From: Streptomyces sp. NBC_01260
GTDB taxonomy: Bacteria; Actinomycetota; Actinomycetes; Streptomycetales; Streptomycetaceae
NCBI RefSeq assembly: GCF_036226405.1
Contig: NZ_CP108464.1
Span: 8,494,001 to 8,558,000, forward strand
Length of the DNA stretch: 64,000 nt
Direction: 5' to 3'
Under the pieces are notes generated by a model that saw only the letters and a list, made by a program, of their open reading frames with translations, was not told the origin of the DNA and did not search any database. Shown here piece after piece: positions 18,055 to 26,924 of the stretch (positions are counted from its first letter, which is position 1; the number at the start of each line of letters is the position of its first letter). A program made the translations under genes and the position numbers.

Positions 18055-18467
18055 GTCGTGTGCTGCCCTTTCGGTGGCCGTGCGTCTGACGCCGGGTGAA
18101 CCCCAGCGGTCTGGCCCTCTTCCCCGGAAGGGCGAAGCCATGCGCGGCGATCGTCGCGAAGTGACCCGGTTCACGGGATCCGCACGTCAGGGCGGGGCGC
18201 GGTCAACTCGGAGGGGGCCGCGACCACGGTCTCGCGGCCCTCTCCGGCGCAGCATGGAGCAACCGCCGGTCAGTTCGCCCGTGGTGGCTGTTTCCGGTGA
18301 CGCTCGTACTGCCTGGGTGAAATAACTGGAGAGTCTGAATATGGAGCCATTTGGGTAACGCGGGGATGGCTCTGCCGAGCCGCTGGGATGACCGTCCGTG
18401 ACCCGGCGGACATACTCGGAGCTTCCGGGCCCCGGCCGGGATCCGACCGTAAGGAGTGGAAGCAGCC
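18055..18467. other. 413-base divergent intergenic region
   Basis: No gene found. It must hold the promoters of betB (minus) and the methyltransferase (plus). A 14-bp imperfect dyad, GTGACCCGGTTCAC (18161-18174, 12 of 14 symmetric), lies about 107 bases upstream of the betB start and is a candidate operator. A CATACT box at 18408-18413 could be the -10 of the methyltransferase. Confidence 0.5.
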
Positions 18468-19325
18468 ATGGCGGACGAGCAGTACGAGGTGCCGGACAGC
18501 ACCGCGGTACGGGTCGCACTCTGGCGGGCGATGCACGTCCAGATCGACGCGGAGCCACACCTGTTCGAGGACGAGATCGGCCTGCACCTGGTGGCGCCCG
18601 ACGAGGAGTGGCGGAGCCGCCAGGACATGGACCCGCGCGGCACCAGCGGGTTCCGGGCCTCCACCGTGGCCCGCGCCCGTTTCGTCGAGGACCTGGTTGC
18701 CGAGCAGGTCGGCCACGGCATCGACCAGTACGTCATCCTGGGGGCCGGGCTGGACACCTTCGCCCAGCGCCGGCCGGAGACCGCCTCCCGGCTGCGGATC
18801 TTCGAGATCGACCAGCCGGCCACCCAGGCCTGGAAGCGCCGGCGGCTGATCGAGCTCGGCTACGGGATCCCGGACCGGCTGCGACTGGTGCCGGTCGACT
18901 TCGAGGCGGGCGGGGACTGGTGGCAGCAGTTGTCGGACGCCGGCTTCGACACCGGCCGGCCGGCGCTCGTCGTCTGCGCCGGCGTCACGGTGTACCTCAC
19001 CAAGGAGACCATCGCGGCGACCCTGCGCCGGCTCGCCGGGCTGGCCCCCGGTTCGACGCTCGCCATGACGTTCATGCTGCCTGCCGAACTCGTCGATGAC
19101 GCCGATCGCGCCGGACTGGAGGCGACCAAGCCGCGGGCACGGGCATCCGGAACGCCCTTCATCAGCTTCTACACCCCGCAGGAGATGCTCGCACTGGCCC
19201 GCGCCGCCGGTTTCGAGGACGCCCAGCACGTGTCGGGCACCGAACTGGCCCACCGCTATTTCGCCGGTCGGACCGACGGTCTTCGCCCGTCGAGCGGAGA
19301 GGATCTGCTGGTCGCCACCACCTGA
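18468..19325 (+). CDS. SAM-dependent methyltransferase of the leucine carboxyl methyltransferase-like family
   Basis: 285 residues from the ATG at 18468, with AAGGAG at 18451-18456. The N-terminal part DSTAVRVALWRAMH, the FRASTVARARFVEDLV helix, the SAM motif YVILGAGLDTFAQR (about residue 85) and FEIDQPATQAWKRRRL are typical of the TIGR00027/LCMT-like family common in actinomycetes. Members methylate O or carboxyl groups of small molecules, often in secondary metabolism; the substrate is unknown here. A second, unrelated methyltransferase gene follows after 132 bases on the same strand. Confidence 0.88.
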   Translation: MADEQYEVPDSTAVRVALWRAMHVQIDAEPHLFEDEIGLHLVAPDEEWRSRQDMDPRGTSGFRASTVARARFVEDLVAEQVGHGIDQYVILGAGLDTFAQRRPETASRLRIFEIDQPATQAWKRRRLIELGYGIPDRLRLVPVDFEAGGDWWQQLSDAGFDTGRPALVVCAGVTVYLTKETIAATLRRLAGLAPGSTLAMTFMLPAELVDDADRAGLEATKPRARASGTPFISFYTPQEMLALARAAGFEDAQHVSGTELAHRYFAGRTDGLRPSSGEDLLVATT

Positions 19326-19457
19326 AGCCCGCTCCGCCACTGCCACGGAATGTGGGGGGGATCTGGCGAACCCGGCCCTGCCGAACCCTGATGCCGTTGT
19401 CGTGCACCGGTCGGAAAAGCAGATGCATGTGGTCTTCGGTGCTGTCACGATGCGCCG

Positions 19458-20195
19458 GTGGACCGAGAAGAGATCTCCAGAATCGCGCATACCCACCACC
19501 CGATCAAGTCCCCGCTCAACGACGACTCGGTACGTCAACTGCTGGACCACGGCATCTCGCGCGGCGACGAGCGCGTACTCGACCTCGGCTGCGGCGGCGG
19601 GGAGTGGCTGCTGCGTGCGCTGTCCTCCCGGCCGGACCTGCGGGCCGAGGGCGTCGACATCTCCGAAGTCGCCCTGGCGGATGCCCGTACGCGTGCCACC
19701 GGGCTCGGGGTGCGGGACCGCCTGGTCCTGCACCACCGGCCGGCTGCCGAATTCGTCTCCCCGCACGCGTTCGACCTGGTACTGAGCTTCGGGGCCGCTC
19801 ATGCTTTCGGCGGGCTGCTCCCCACCCTCGCGGCGGCACGCGAGTACCTGGCTCCGGGCGGGCGTGTCCTGGTCGGTGACGGGTTCTGGGACCGCGAGCC
19901 CTCCCAGGAGGCCATCGAGATGCTCGGTGACTTCGCCGACCTGGCGACGACCGTGGACCGGGTCATGGCCGACGGCTGGACGCCTGTCCACGGCCACGTC
20001 AGTACGCGCCAGGAGCTGGACGACTACGAATGGGCCTGCTGGGGGACCCTGGCCGACTGGGCACTGGACCACCCCGCCCACCCGGACGGCCCGGAGGCGC
20101 TCGCCCTGTCCGCCACCCGCCGCACCGAATGGCTGCGCGGCTACCGCGACACCTGGGGCTTCGTCAGCCTGGTCCTGCGCCGGACCTCCGACTGA
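19458..20195 (+). CDS. class I SAM-dependent methyltransferase
   Basis: 245 residues; GTG start at 19458 without an obvious ribosome binding site. Motif I LDLGCGGGEWLLRAL (about 41-55), acidic motif GVDISEVALADA and motif post-I VLSFGAAHAFGG place it in the Rossmann-fold class I methyltransferases. The C-terminal half (RQELDDYEWACWGTL, ATRRTEWLRGYRDTWGF) is typical of the small-molecule type. The acceptor is not predictable. It is convergent with the MFS gene 31 bases downstream. Confidence 0.85.
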   Translation: MDREEISRIAHTHHPIKSPLNDDSVRQLLDHGISRGDERVLDLGCGGGEWLLRALSSRPDLRAEGVDISEVALADARTRATGLGVRDRLVLHHRPAAEFVSPHAFDLVLSFGAAHAFGGLLPTLAAAREYLAPGGRVLVGDGFWDREPSQEAIEMLGDFADLATTVDRVMADGWTPVHGHVSTRQELDDYEWACWGTLADWALDHPAHPDGPEALALSATRRTEWLRGYRDTWGFVSLVLRRTSD

Positions 20196-20226
20196 GGTTC
20201 GTGACGGTGACCGTCCCGCCTGGCGG

Positions 20227-21444
20227 TCACGCCCCCGGCGGCGGCCTGAGTGCGGCGTACGTCCCCGCTCCGGCCGCCAGCAGCAACACGCAGCCCGTGA
20301 AGACGAGTCCGGCGTCGCGCAGCCCGAGCCGGGTGGCGATGGCGCCGACCCCCACCACCGGTACCGAGATCCCGGTGTACGCGACGACGAAGAAGGCCGA
20401 AATGGTGCCGCCGCGGTGCTCGGCCGGGGCCGCACCGCTGATCAGGGTGAGTGCCGCGCGGAAGGCGAGGCCCTGGCCGGTGCCACCGCACAGCGCTCCC
20501 AGGACCAGCAGGAGCAGGGATTCGGCGACCAGCGACGATGCCACCAACAGCAGGCCTGCGATGAGGATGCCGCAACCGACCGGGAGCGCGCGGCGTGCGC
20601 CGATACGTTGCGTCAGGGACTGCCCGAACGTCGAAGCCAGGAACACGGAGAACACCACGGCCCCGGTGACGGCCACGTTGTGCACGCCCAGCGTCTTCGC
20701 GGCGAAGCTCGGCGCGACCGCCGTGAACAGCCCGAGCAGTGCGAATCCGGCGAAGGCCGCCAGCGAGGCGGGCAGGAACACGCTCCTCACCCCGGGCGGC
20801 ACCGCCACCCCCTGCGGCGTCGGACGCGGCCACCGCTTCGGCTCCGCCACGGTCTCCGGCAGGAACCAGGTGATCCCGGATGCCACGGTCACCAGTCCGA
20901 GATGGACCCAGAAGGGCAGTGTCAACGGCCAGGGCGTGTACTGCGCGAGGAGTCCGGACAGCAACGGCCCGCAGCCCAGACCCCCCATGTTCGCGGCCGT
21001 GGCGGCGAACCCGGCCCGCGCCTTCTGCGCGGGCCCGGCCAGTTCGATGACCGCCGCCGTCGCCGCGCCGCTCAGCAGCCCCGCCGCGCAGCCGGACAGC
21101 AGTCGTCCCGCGAAGAGCAGCGGCAGACCGCCCTCCAGGAGGAAGCATCCGGCACTCGCGGCCGACAGGGCCATGGCGCACAGAAGCACGGGTCTGCGGC
21201 CGACCTTGTCCGAGTAATTGCCCACCACCAGCAGCACGGTGATGACCGCGACGGCGTAGACGGCGAAGACGACGGTCACCATCAGCTCGGAGAAGCCGAT
21301 CTGCTTCTGGTAGAGCCCGTACAACGGCGTGGGCAGGGTGGTGCCGGCCATCCCGATGGCGAACACCACCGCCGCAGCCGGATAGCCCGGTCGCCGATCA
21401 CCACGTGTGTTCAGTGCATGCTCACGAACGATCACGTATGTCAC
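20227..21444 (-). CDS. MFS transporter
   Basis: 405 residues with about 12 hydrophobic segments; GTG start at 21444 (a start slightly inside is possible). The loop between helices 2 and 3 reads GNYSDKVGRRPVLL, the major facilitator signature G-x3-D-x2-GRR. The overall length and the LPTPLYGLYQ segment after helix 1 suggest a drug/metabolite efflux member with 12 segments. The substrate is unknown. It is convergent with the methyltransferase gene and could export a methylated product, but that is only positional inference. Confidence 0.85.
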   Translation of the reverse strand: MTYVIVREHALNTRGDRRPGYPAAAVVFAIGMAGTTLPTPLYGLYQKQIGFSELMVTVVFAVYAVAVITVLLVVGNYSDKVGRRPVLLCAMALSAASAGCFLLEGGLPLLFAGRLLSGCAAGLLSGAATAAVIELAGPAQKARAGFAATAANMGGLGCGPLLSGLLAQYTPWPLTLPFWVHLGLVTVASGITWFLPETVAEPKRWPRPTPQGVAVPPGVRSVFLPASLAAFAGFALLGLFTAVAPSFAAKTLGVHNVAVTGAVVFSVFLASTFGQSLTQRIGARRALPVGCGILIAGLLLVASSLVAESLLLLVLGALCGGTGQGLAFRAALTLISGAAPAEHRGGTISAFFVVAYTGISVPVVGVGAIATRLGLRDAGLVFTGCVLLLAAGAGTYAALRPPPGA

Positions 21445-22085
21445 CCTATGATCGGCCGCCCGGCGAGGCGGCGTTCGGCGCGAGGACGCGTGCGACTCGG
21501 CCGCTCGCCCCGGTCCGCGGGGCGGACCTCGAAGGGGCCGCGCGGGGGTTCCTGAAGCAGAGGTGGACCGGCGCCGGGCTGCCTCGCGGAGCAGCGGAAG
21601 CGCCTGCGCGGGCCTGGACGCCGCAGAGGCGACGACTCATATACCCGCATCGCCCCTTCCTGTCTGTGTTTCCGGAAAACTTCTCCTGATCGAGTGAATG
21701 ACCAATCCGCCGAGCGGTCGGCACCGAACCAGCTGCGTGACGATCTCCCGGACCACCTCGATCCGTAACGTGCCGGCCGCGCCGAGCGGCCTGAGCGCCG
21801 GTTCCGCCGCGCTCACGGTCGCCGAGCCCGCATCGGCTGCCGTACGGCCCCAGGTCGCTCCGGTGACCGCAGTGGGCGGTGCGGCGGTCGGCCGGACCGC
21901 TGCCGCTGACCGAGCCACCGGCCGAGCCGGTGCGGTCCGGACCGGAAACACGTCAGAACCCCACTCGACAGTGCGCGCGGTTGGCACTCGGTCGTCGTGA
22001 CCGGCCACCGCCCGGCACCCGTCGCAGACGCAGCCGCCGGCTGCGACCTCTGTCCCCCTCCCCGCATTCCCTCAAGGAGAACACC
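21445..22085. other. 641-base intergenic region before the fasciclin gene
   Basis: No convincing gene. Frames on both strands (for example 21698-22000 plus, 21637-22008 minus) lack ribosome binding sites and recognisable domains. It should hold promoters for the MFS gene (minus) and fasciclin gene (plus). I see no clear repeat or promoter box. Confidence 0.5.
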
Positions 22086-22736
22086 ATGAACGCCCTTCGC
22101 TACCGTCGCGCAGCCGTTGCCGTGGCCGCGGCCGCCGTGCTTCCTCTGGCGCTGACCGCGTGCTCGGACGACAGCTCCGACAAGGCGTCGGACAGCAAGT
22201 CCAGCGCGGCTGCCGCCGCTCCGGAGGCTTCGGACCCGGCCACGGCCGACTCCGCCTCGATGGACAAGCCGTTCGGTCCGGCCTGTGCGGGTGTCCCGAA
22301 GGAAGGCGCCGGCAGCTTCGACGGCATGTCCAAGGACCCGGTTGCCACGGCTGCTTCCAACAACCCGGACCTGTCCACCCTGGTGACCGCGGTCAAGAAG
22401 GCCGGCCTGGTCGACACGCTCAACAACGCCAAGAACATCACCGTGTTCGCGCCCACCAACGAGGCCTTCGCGAAGATCCCGAAGGCCGACCTGGACAAGG
22501 TCCTGAGCGACAAGGCGACTCTCACCAAGATCCTCACCTACCACGTCGTGGGGCAGAAGCTCACTCCGAAGCAGCTGGAGAACGGCAGCTTCGACACGCT
22601 GGAGAAGTCCAAGCTCACCACCGCCGGTTCCGGTGAGTCCTACAAGGTCAACGACACCGCCAGTGTGGTGTGCGGCAACGTGCCCACGGCCAACGCCACC
22701 GTGTACATCATCGACACGGTCCTGATGCCCAAGTAG
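22086..22736 (+). CDS. fasciclin-domain lipoprotein (MPT70/MPB70-like)
   Basis: 216 residues; ATG at 22086 with a textbook AAGGAG site. Lipobox LTAC gives lipidated Cys26, followed by an Asp/Ser/Ala-rich linker (about 27-70) and one FAS1 domain (about 85-214): NNPDLSTLVTAVKKAGLV, NITVFAPTNEAFAKIP, LTYHVVGQKL, VYIIDTVLMPK. The domain mediates adhesion or cell-envelope contacts. In mycobacteria the related MPT70/MPT83 genes are controlled by SigK and its anti-sigma factor RskA. Here a truncated RskA-like gene sits convergent 117 bases away, but no sigK is beside it. Confidence 0.92.
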   Translation: MNALRYRRAAVAVAAAAVLPLALTACSDDSSDKASDSKSSAAAAAPEASDPATADSASMDKPFGPACAGVPKEGAGSFDGMSKDPVATAASNNPDLSTLVTAVKKAGLVDTLNNAKNITVFAPTNEAFAKIPKADLDKVLSDKATLTKILTYHVVGQKLTPKQLENGSFDTLEKSKLTTAGSGESYKVNDTASVVCGNVPTANATVYIIDTVLMPK

Positions 22737-22758
22737 CCACGGGCGAAGCCAGATAGCC

Positions 22759-22812
22759 GCCCCGCTGCGGACCGGCCGGAATCAGCCCCCCGGTCCGGGC
22801 CCGCAGCGGGGC
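22759..22812. terminator. two-step hairpin between fasciclin and RskA-like genes
   Basis: GCCCCGCTGCGG (22759-22770) pairs perfectly with CCGCAGCGGGGC (22801-22812). Inside, ACCGG (22771-22775) pairs with CCGGT (22790-22794), leaving a six-base bulge. It can terminate the fasciclin transcript and, on the other strand, lies just beyond the RskA-like gene. Confidence 0.8.
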
Positions 22813-22853
22813 TCTCCCGTGCGAGGACCCCGGCAGCGTTTGCCCGCACCCGG

Positions 22854-23162
22854 TCACCGCAGCGCGCGGCGCGGCAGCCGCACGGCCGCGCGACGGCGAA
22901 GCCGCCACCCCAGGCCGCTCATCCGCCGCCGCCACACCGGCTGCCGGGGCGTGGCGCGGACGATGTCGAGTACGCGTCCCTTCAGGGCCGCGGGCGGAGT
23001 CGTCGCCGACGCGATCCCCAGACGGGCAGCGGTCGCCCGGAACTCCTCGCATTCGCGGAGGCATGCGGGACATCCCGCGCAGTGCGCCTCGACGGCTGCG
23101 CGCTCCCGCCCCTGCAGCGCATCCAGTGCATACGCACCTGTCAGCATATGAACGTCAGACAC
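22854..23162 (-). CDS. truncated RskA-like anti-sigma factor (zinc-finger domain only)
   Basis: 102 residues from the GTG at 23162, preceded by AGGAG at 8 bases. The frame also allows TTG at 23165. Residues 1-75 match the anti-sigma N-terminal domain: HMLTGAYALDALQGRER, then EAHCAGCPACLRECEEF with the H-x3-C-x2-C zinc motif, then PPAALKGRVLDIV. RskA proteins normally continue through a membrane helix into an extracytoplasmic domain (about 230 residues). This one stops after an Arg-rich tail with no membrane helix, and the other frames downstream show none either. No sigma gene lies upstream. It may be a soluble anti-sigma factor acting on a distant sigma, or a decaying gene. Confidence 0.75.
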   Translation of the reverse strand: MSDVHMLTGAYALDALQGRERAAVEAHCAGCPACLRECEEFRATAARLGIASATTPPAALKGRVLDIVRATPRQPVWRRRMSGLGWRLRRRAAVRLPRRALR

Positions 23163-23906
23163 CAATTTCTCCTGTGTTTACGGGCGGGTGTTTATCGGGT
23201 CCGGTGATTCCGTGTGCGGACCCGATATCCGGGTGTCGGGCAGCAATGAAAATGGGTATGCGAAACCGTGGCATCGACTTTTCGGTCACCCCGAATACTC
23301 GATCGCCGGATAGGCGTGAGCGGAAAAGAAGTTCTCTCTGTTCGAATTCCTTTCTGGAGCTACCGCGGGAACCGTCTGTCCGGCAGGTCTCGGGTGATTC
23401 GTAGCCGAACCGGTCGCGGATTGCCTCCGGGAGGGAATCGGTGAAGGTTTTCCGTAACTCCTTGGCGTTCAGGTGATTTACGGACTCCGCGACGGGCCGC
23501 TCGGGTGAACGTACGTACTGTCGCGCCGAATGAATGGCGGCCGCTTAGTGCAAAAGGCTCGCAATAAGCGGCGAATGACGCTTTTGGTCTACACGGGGCT
23601 CCGTGTTCCTCGTTTGATTGCCGTGGCCCCGGGTGGTCGCATTCGCGCGTTCATCTGCGGTTATGCCCGAGGGGGGAACATGCTGTCGAAAACCCTTCCG
23701 GTGGATTCGTGAATCCATGCCGGAGAAATGTGATTCGCTGTCGCTCCGACGGTCGGCGAGGGCCTCGCCCCGCGTGAAAGCCGTGCGGAATTCATTTCGT
23801 GCACGGGATCGTCGGCCCGTTCCACCCACCCCATGGATCGCTCCGTATCCGCTCCTGAGCCCCGGCCAGGCGGTGCTGCGGTGATCCGTTGTCGAGAGGA
23901 CCAGTC
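23163..23906. other. 744-base non-coding region with inverted repeats
   Basis: No gene recognised. Base composition is visibly less GC-rich than the flanks and no frame shows normal codon bias. Two perfect inverted repeats are present: TCCGTAA/TTACGGA (23451-23457 and 23478-23484) and TGGATTC-GT-GAATCCA (23702-23717). These could be operator sites for the DUF4331 operon (plus) or the RskA-like gene (minus). No trace of a sigma factor gene was found. Confidence 0.5.
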
Positions 23907-25472
23907 TTGACGTCCCCCACTCCGAGGCCGCGCAGCCGGCGCGTCCTCGACCACTCCCTCGTCGTCCTCGGTGCCGGTGCGCTGGCCACCGGGCTCGGCA
24001 TCCTCACGCTCGCACCCGGAATCAGCGCGGCCTCCAGCCACCGCGAGGCTCCGCTGATCGCCGGTGACCCGCGGGCGGACAACACCGATGTGTACGCGTT
24101 CACCAGCCCCGACCGCCCCGACACGGTGACGCTCGCCGCCAACTGGATTCCGTTCGAGGAGCCCAACGGGGGCCCGAACTTCTACCAGTTCGCCGACGAC
24201 GCGCGCTACAACATCAAGATCGACAACACCGGCGACGGCAACGCCGACGTCACGTACAGCTGGCGCTTTCGCACTCTGACCCGGGACGCGGGCGGCCAGT
24301 TCCTCTACAACACGGGGCCGGTCACCTCGCTCAATGACCCGGACCTCAACATCCGTCAGGTCTACGACCTCACGGTGACCACCTCCCGCGGCACCTCAAC
24401 GGTGCTGCGCGGGGCCCCCGTGGCGCCGTCGAACGTCGGCAAGGCGTCCATGCCGGACTACGCCACCCTGCGCGCGCAGGCGGTACGCAACGCCCCGGGC
24501 GGCGGCAAGGCGTTCGCCGGACAGGCGGAGGACCCGTTCTTCGCCGATCTGCGTGTCTTCGACCTGCTCTACGGCGGGGACCTCAGCGAGCGCGGGCAGG
24601 ACACCCTCGCCGGGTACAACGTCAACTCGGTCGCACTCCAGATCCCCAAGAAGGACCTGGCGCTGCGGGGCAACGCCACCCGGAACCCGGTCGTCGGGAT
24701 CTGGTCGACCACCGAGCGCCGCGGCGTCCAGGTAACGGACTCCCGGACCGCGAGCGCCGACACCGGGTGGAAGCAGGTCTCCCGCCTCGGCAACCCGCTC
24801 GTCAACGAGGTCGTCGTACCGCTCAAGTACAAGGACGCCTTCAACACCCTCAACCCCAGCCAGGACCGGACCGTCCAGCCGGTCGTGGACAAGGTGCTGG
24901 ACCCGATCCTGCCGAAGCTGATTCAGAAGGTGTACGGCGTACCGGCACCGAAGCCCCCGCGCAAGGACCTGGCGGAGATCTACCTCACCGGTATCTGCAA
25001 GGCCTGCGGACCGGTCAAGGCCGATCTGAACGCGCACCGGCTGAACAAGGACGCCTCGCTCCGGAAGATCGTCCCGGCCGAGGAACTGCGGCTGAACATG
25101 GCCGTACCGCCCACCGCGAAGCCCAACAGGCTCGGTGTCCTCGCCGGCGACCTGGCCGGCTTCCCGAACGGCCGCCGGCTTGCCGACGACGTCATCGACA
25201 TCTCCCTCCAGGCGGTCGAAGGAGCCGCCCAGACCGGCAAGCTCGTCCCCGCGCTCGCGGCCGGCGACAAGGTCGACGCCAATGAGGTGCCCTTCGGCAC
25301 CCGCTTCCCGTACCTGGCGCTCCCGCACACCAAGAGCGTCAACAGCGGCCCGTCCGGTGGAGCCCGGCAGTCGGCGATGACGCCGTCGCACGCCGCCGCG
25401 ATCGGCACCGCGGGCGTCGCCCTGCTGGGTGTCGGAGGACTGCGCCTGCGCCGGCGCCGCGCCACGAGCTGA
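23907..25472 (+). CDS. secreted DUF4331 protein with C-terminal membrane anchor
   Basis: 521 residues from the TTG at 23907, chosen because AGAGGA precedes it at 6 bases; the frame opens at another TTG at 23889. An N-terminal hydrophobic signal segment ends near ISAASSHREAP, and SHREAPLI is the family's typical start. The D-N-T-G-D-G-N-A-D-V-T-Y stretch resembles a calcium-binding loop. ICKACGP carries two Cys. The C-terminus is a hydrophobic segment followed by RLRRRRATS, so the protein is probably anchored outside the membrane. The family's function is not established. It heads a set with a TPR protein and a NicO-like transporter. Confidence 0.83.
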   Translation: MTSPTPRPRSRRVLDHSLVVLGAGALATGLGILTLAPGISAASSHREAPLIAGDPRADNTDVYAFTSPDRPDTVTLAANWIPFEEPNGGPNFYQFADDARYNIKIDNTGDGNADVTYSWRFRTLTRDAGGQFLYNTGPVTSLNDPDLNIRQVYDLTVTTSRGTSTVLRGAPVAPSNVGKASMPDYATLRAQAVRNAPGGGKAFAGQAEDPFFADLRVFDLLYGGDLSERGQDTLAGYNVNSVALQIPKKDLALRGNATRNPVVGIWSTTERRGVQVTDSRTASADTGWKQVSRLGNPLVNEVVVPLKYKDAFNTLNPSQDRTVQPVVDKVLDPILPKLIQKVYGVPAPKPPRKDLAEIYLTGICKACGPVKADLNAHRLNKDASLRKIVPAEELRLNMAVPPTAKPNRLGVLAGDLAGFPNGRRLADDVIDISLQAVEGAAQTGKLVPALAAGDKVDANEVPFGTRFPYLALPHTKSVNSGPSGGARQSAMTPSHAAAIGTAGVALLGVGGLRLRRRRATS

Positions 25473-25510
25473 CCGGCCGCCCCTGCTCCAGGGGTGCCCC
25501 CGGGTCACAC

Positions 25511-25545
25511 CGGTGTCCGGGCCGGTCCTGCCGGTCCGGACACCG
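25511..25545 (+). terminator. hairpin between the DUF4331 and TPR genes
   Basis: CGGTGTCCGG (25511-25520) pairs perfectly with CCGGACACCG (25536-25545), with an inner CCGG/CCGG step. It lies in the 111-base gap inside the presumed operon. It could lower transcription of the TPR and transporter genes relative to DUF4331. Confidence 0.6.
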
Positions 25546-25583
25546 CCTTTGCATCAGCCCGTCCCACACCACCGGGAGAACCA

Positions 25584-26924
25584 GTGCCAGCCCCGACCGA
25601 CCAACTCCCCGCGTCCCCCGCCCGCGGCGGCAGACGACGACTGCGCAGCACGGCGGTCACGCTCGCCCTGGGGGGCGCCCTGTTCACGGTCGGGGCACTG
25701 GGCCTGGCTCCCCAGCAGGCGCCCACGGTCGCCTCCGGCCCGGAGGCACCCCGCAGCACGGACCCGGCCGAAGCCCTGCGGACCCGCGTACGCAAACTGC
25801 CCGCCGACCCCGACGGCTGGTCGTCCCTCGGCATGGCCTACGTACAACAGGCCCGCAGCACGGCGGACGCGGCCACCTACAACCGGGCCCGGACCGCCCT
25901 GCGCAAGTCCCTCGCCCTGCGGCCGGCCGGCAACTTCGCGGCGGAGACCGGGATGGGCGCCCTGGAATCCGCCCGCCACCACTTCGCCGAGGCCCTGACC
26001 TGGGCGCGGCGGGCCACCTCAGCCAACCCCTACAGCGCACCCGCCCAAGGCGTCCTGGCCGACGCACTCACCCAGCTCGGCCGCTACGAGGACTCCTACG
26101 CGGCGGTCCAGCGCATGACCGACCTCAGACCCGACAGCAGCGCCCTCGCGCGCGCCTCGTACTGCTGGGAACTCCGGGGCGACACCGCGCGGGCGCGCGA
26201 ACTGATGAACAAGTCCCTCCAGGCGGCCGGGACTCCGGCCGAGAAGGCGTTCGCCCTGACCCACCTCGCCACGCTCGCCCTGGAGACCGGAGATCCGCAC
26301 ACCGCCCTGAAGCTGGCCGGCACCGGACTCGCCGCACTGCCCGGCGACGCCGCCCTGCTGGAGGCCCGCGCACGCGCCCACACCGCACTCGGCCACCCCC
26401 GGCAAGCCGTCACCGACTTCACCGCAGCCGTCGCCGCCGCACCCCTGCCGCAGTACCTCCTCGGCCTCGGCGACCTCCAGCGGTCACTCGGACACCGGGA
26501 GGAGGCCGAGGAGCAGTACGACGTACTCAGGGCGCAGGAGACGCTGCGGAGGGCGAGCGGCGGGGCGCCGGACGCGGACGCCGTCCTCTTCGAGGCCGAT
26601 CACGGCAACCCGGAGACCGCGGTCGAGATGGGGCGCGCCGCACTGCGCCAGCGGTCCTTCATCGCGGTCCACGACGCGTACGCCTGGGCCCTGCACCGGG
26701 CCGGACGCGACACCGAGGCGGTCGAGCAGGCCGGCCTCGCACTGGCACTGGGCACCGTGAGCGCACCGTTCCACTATCACCGGGCGCTGATCAACCAGGC
26801 GCTCGGCCGGACCCTGGCCGCTCGCGCGGACCTCCGCCGGGCCCTGGACACCGATCCCCACTTCCATCCGGTGGACGCCCCCAGGGCGCGCACCGCGCTC
26901 AGCAGAATCGAAGCCGCCCGATGA
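25584..26924 (+). CDS. membrane-anchored TPR protein
   Basis: 446 residues from the GTG at 25584 (GGGAG upstream). A single N-terminal hydrophobic segment (about 22-45: LALGGALFTVGALGLAP) anchors or exports it. The rest is built of tetratricopeptide-like helical pairs: WSSLGMAYVQQAR, ALTWARRATSANPYSAPAQGVLADALTQLGRYEDSYAAVQ, and more up to about residue 440. It probably serves as a scaffold for the DUF4331 protein or transporter on either side. Its stop overlaps the transporter ATG by 4 bp (ATGA), so the two are translationally coupled. Confidence 0.82.
   Translation: MPAPTDQLPASPARGGRRRLRSTAVTLALGGALFTVGALGLAPQQAPTVASGPEAPRSTDPAEALRTRVRKLPADPDGWSSLGMAYVQQARSTADAATYNRARTALRKSLALRPAGNFAAETGMGALESARHHFAEALTWARRATSANPYSAPAQGVLADALTQLGRYEDSYAAVQRMTDLRPDSSALARASYCWELRGDTARARELMNKSLQAAGTPAEKAFALTHLATLALETGDPHTALKLAGTGLAALPGDAALLEARARAHTALGHPRQAVTDFTAAVAAAPLPQYLLGLGDLQRSLGHREEAEEQYDVLRAQETLRRASGGAPDADAVLFEADHGNPETAVEMGRAALRQRSFIAVHDAYAWALHRAGRDTEAVEQAGLALALGTVSAPFHYHRALINQALGRTLAARADLRRALDTDPHFHPVDAPRARTALSRIEAAR

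Noticed and set aside
16618..18099. 493-codon plus-strand frame
   Set aside because: Antisense to betB with no recognisable protein features.
18341..18358. Mini-frame M-E-P-F-G with GGAG upstream before the methyltransferase gene
   Set aside because: Five codons, spacing not special, no hairpin or known leader motif; chance is likely.
21698..22000. 100-codon plus-strand frame and overlapping minus-strand frame 21637-22008
   Set aside because: Third-position GC is only moderate, no ribosome binding site, no domain on either strand.
23163..23906. Search for a sigma factor gene or riboswitch in the gap
   Set aside because: No sigma domain in any frame and no riboswitch consensus recognised by eye.
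25317..25340. LPHTK as a possible sortase motif in the DUF4331 protein
   Set aside because: The spacing to the membrane segment is too long and the motif is not a known sortase signal; simple membrane anchoring is more likely.
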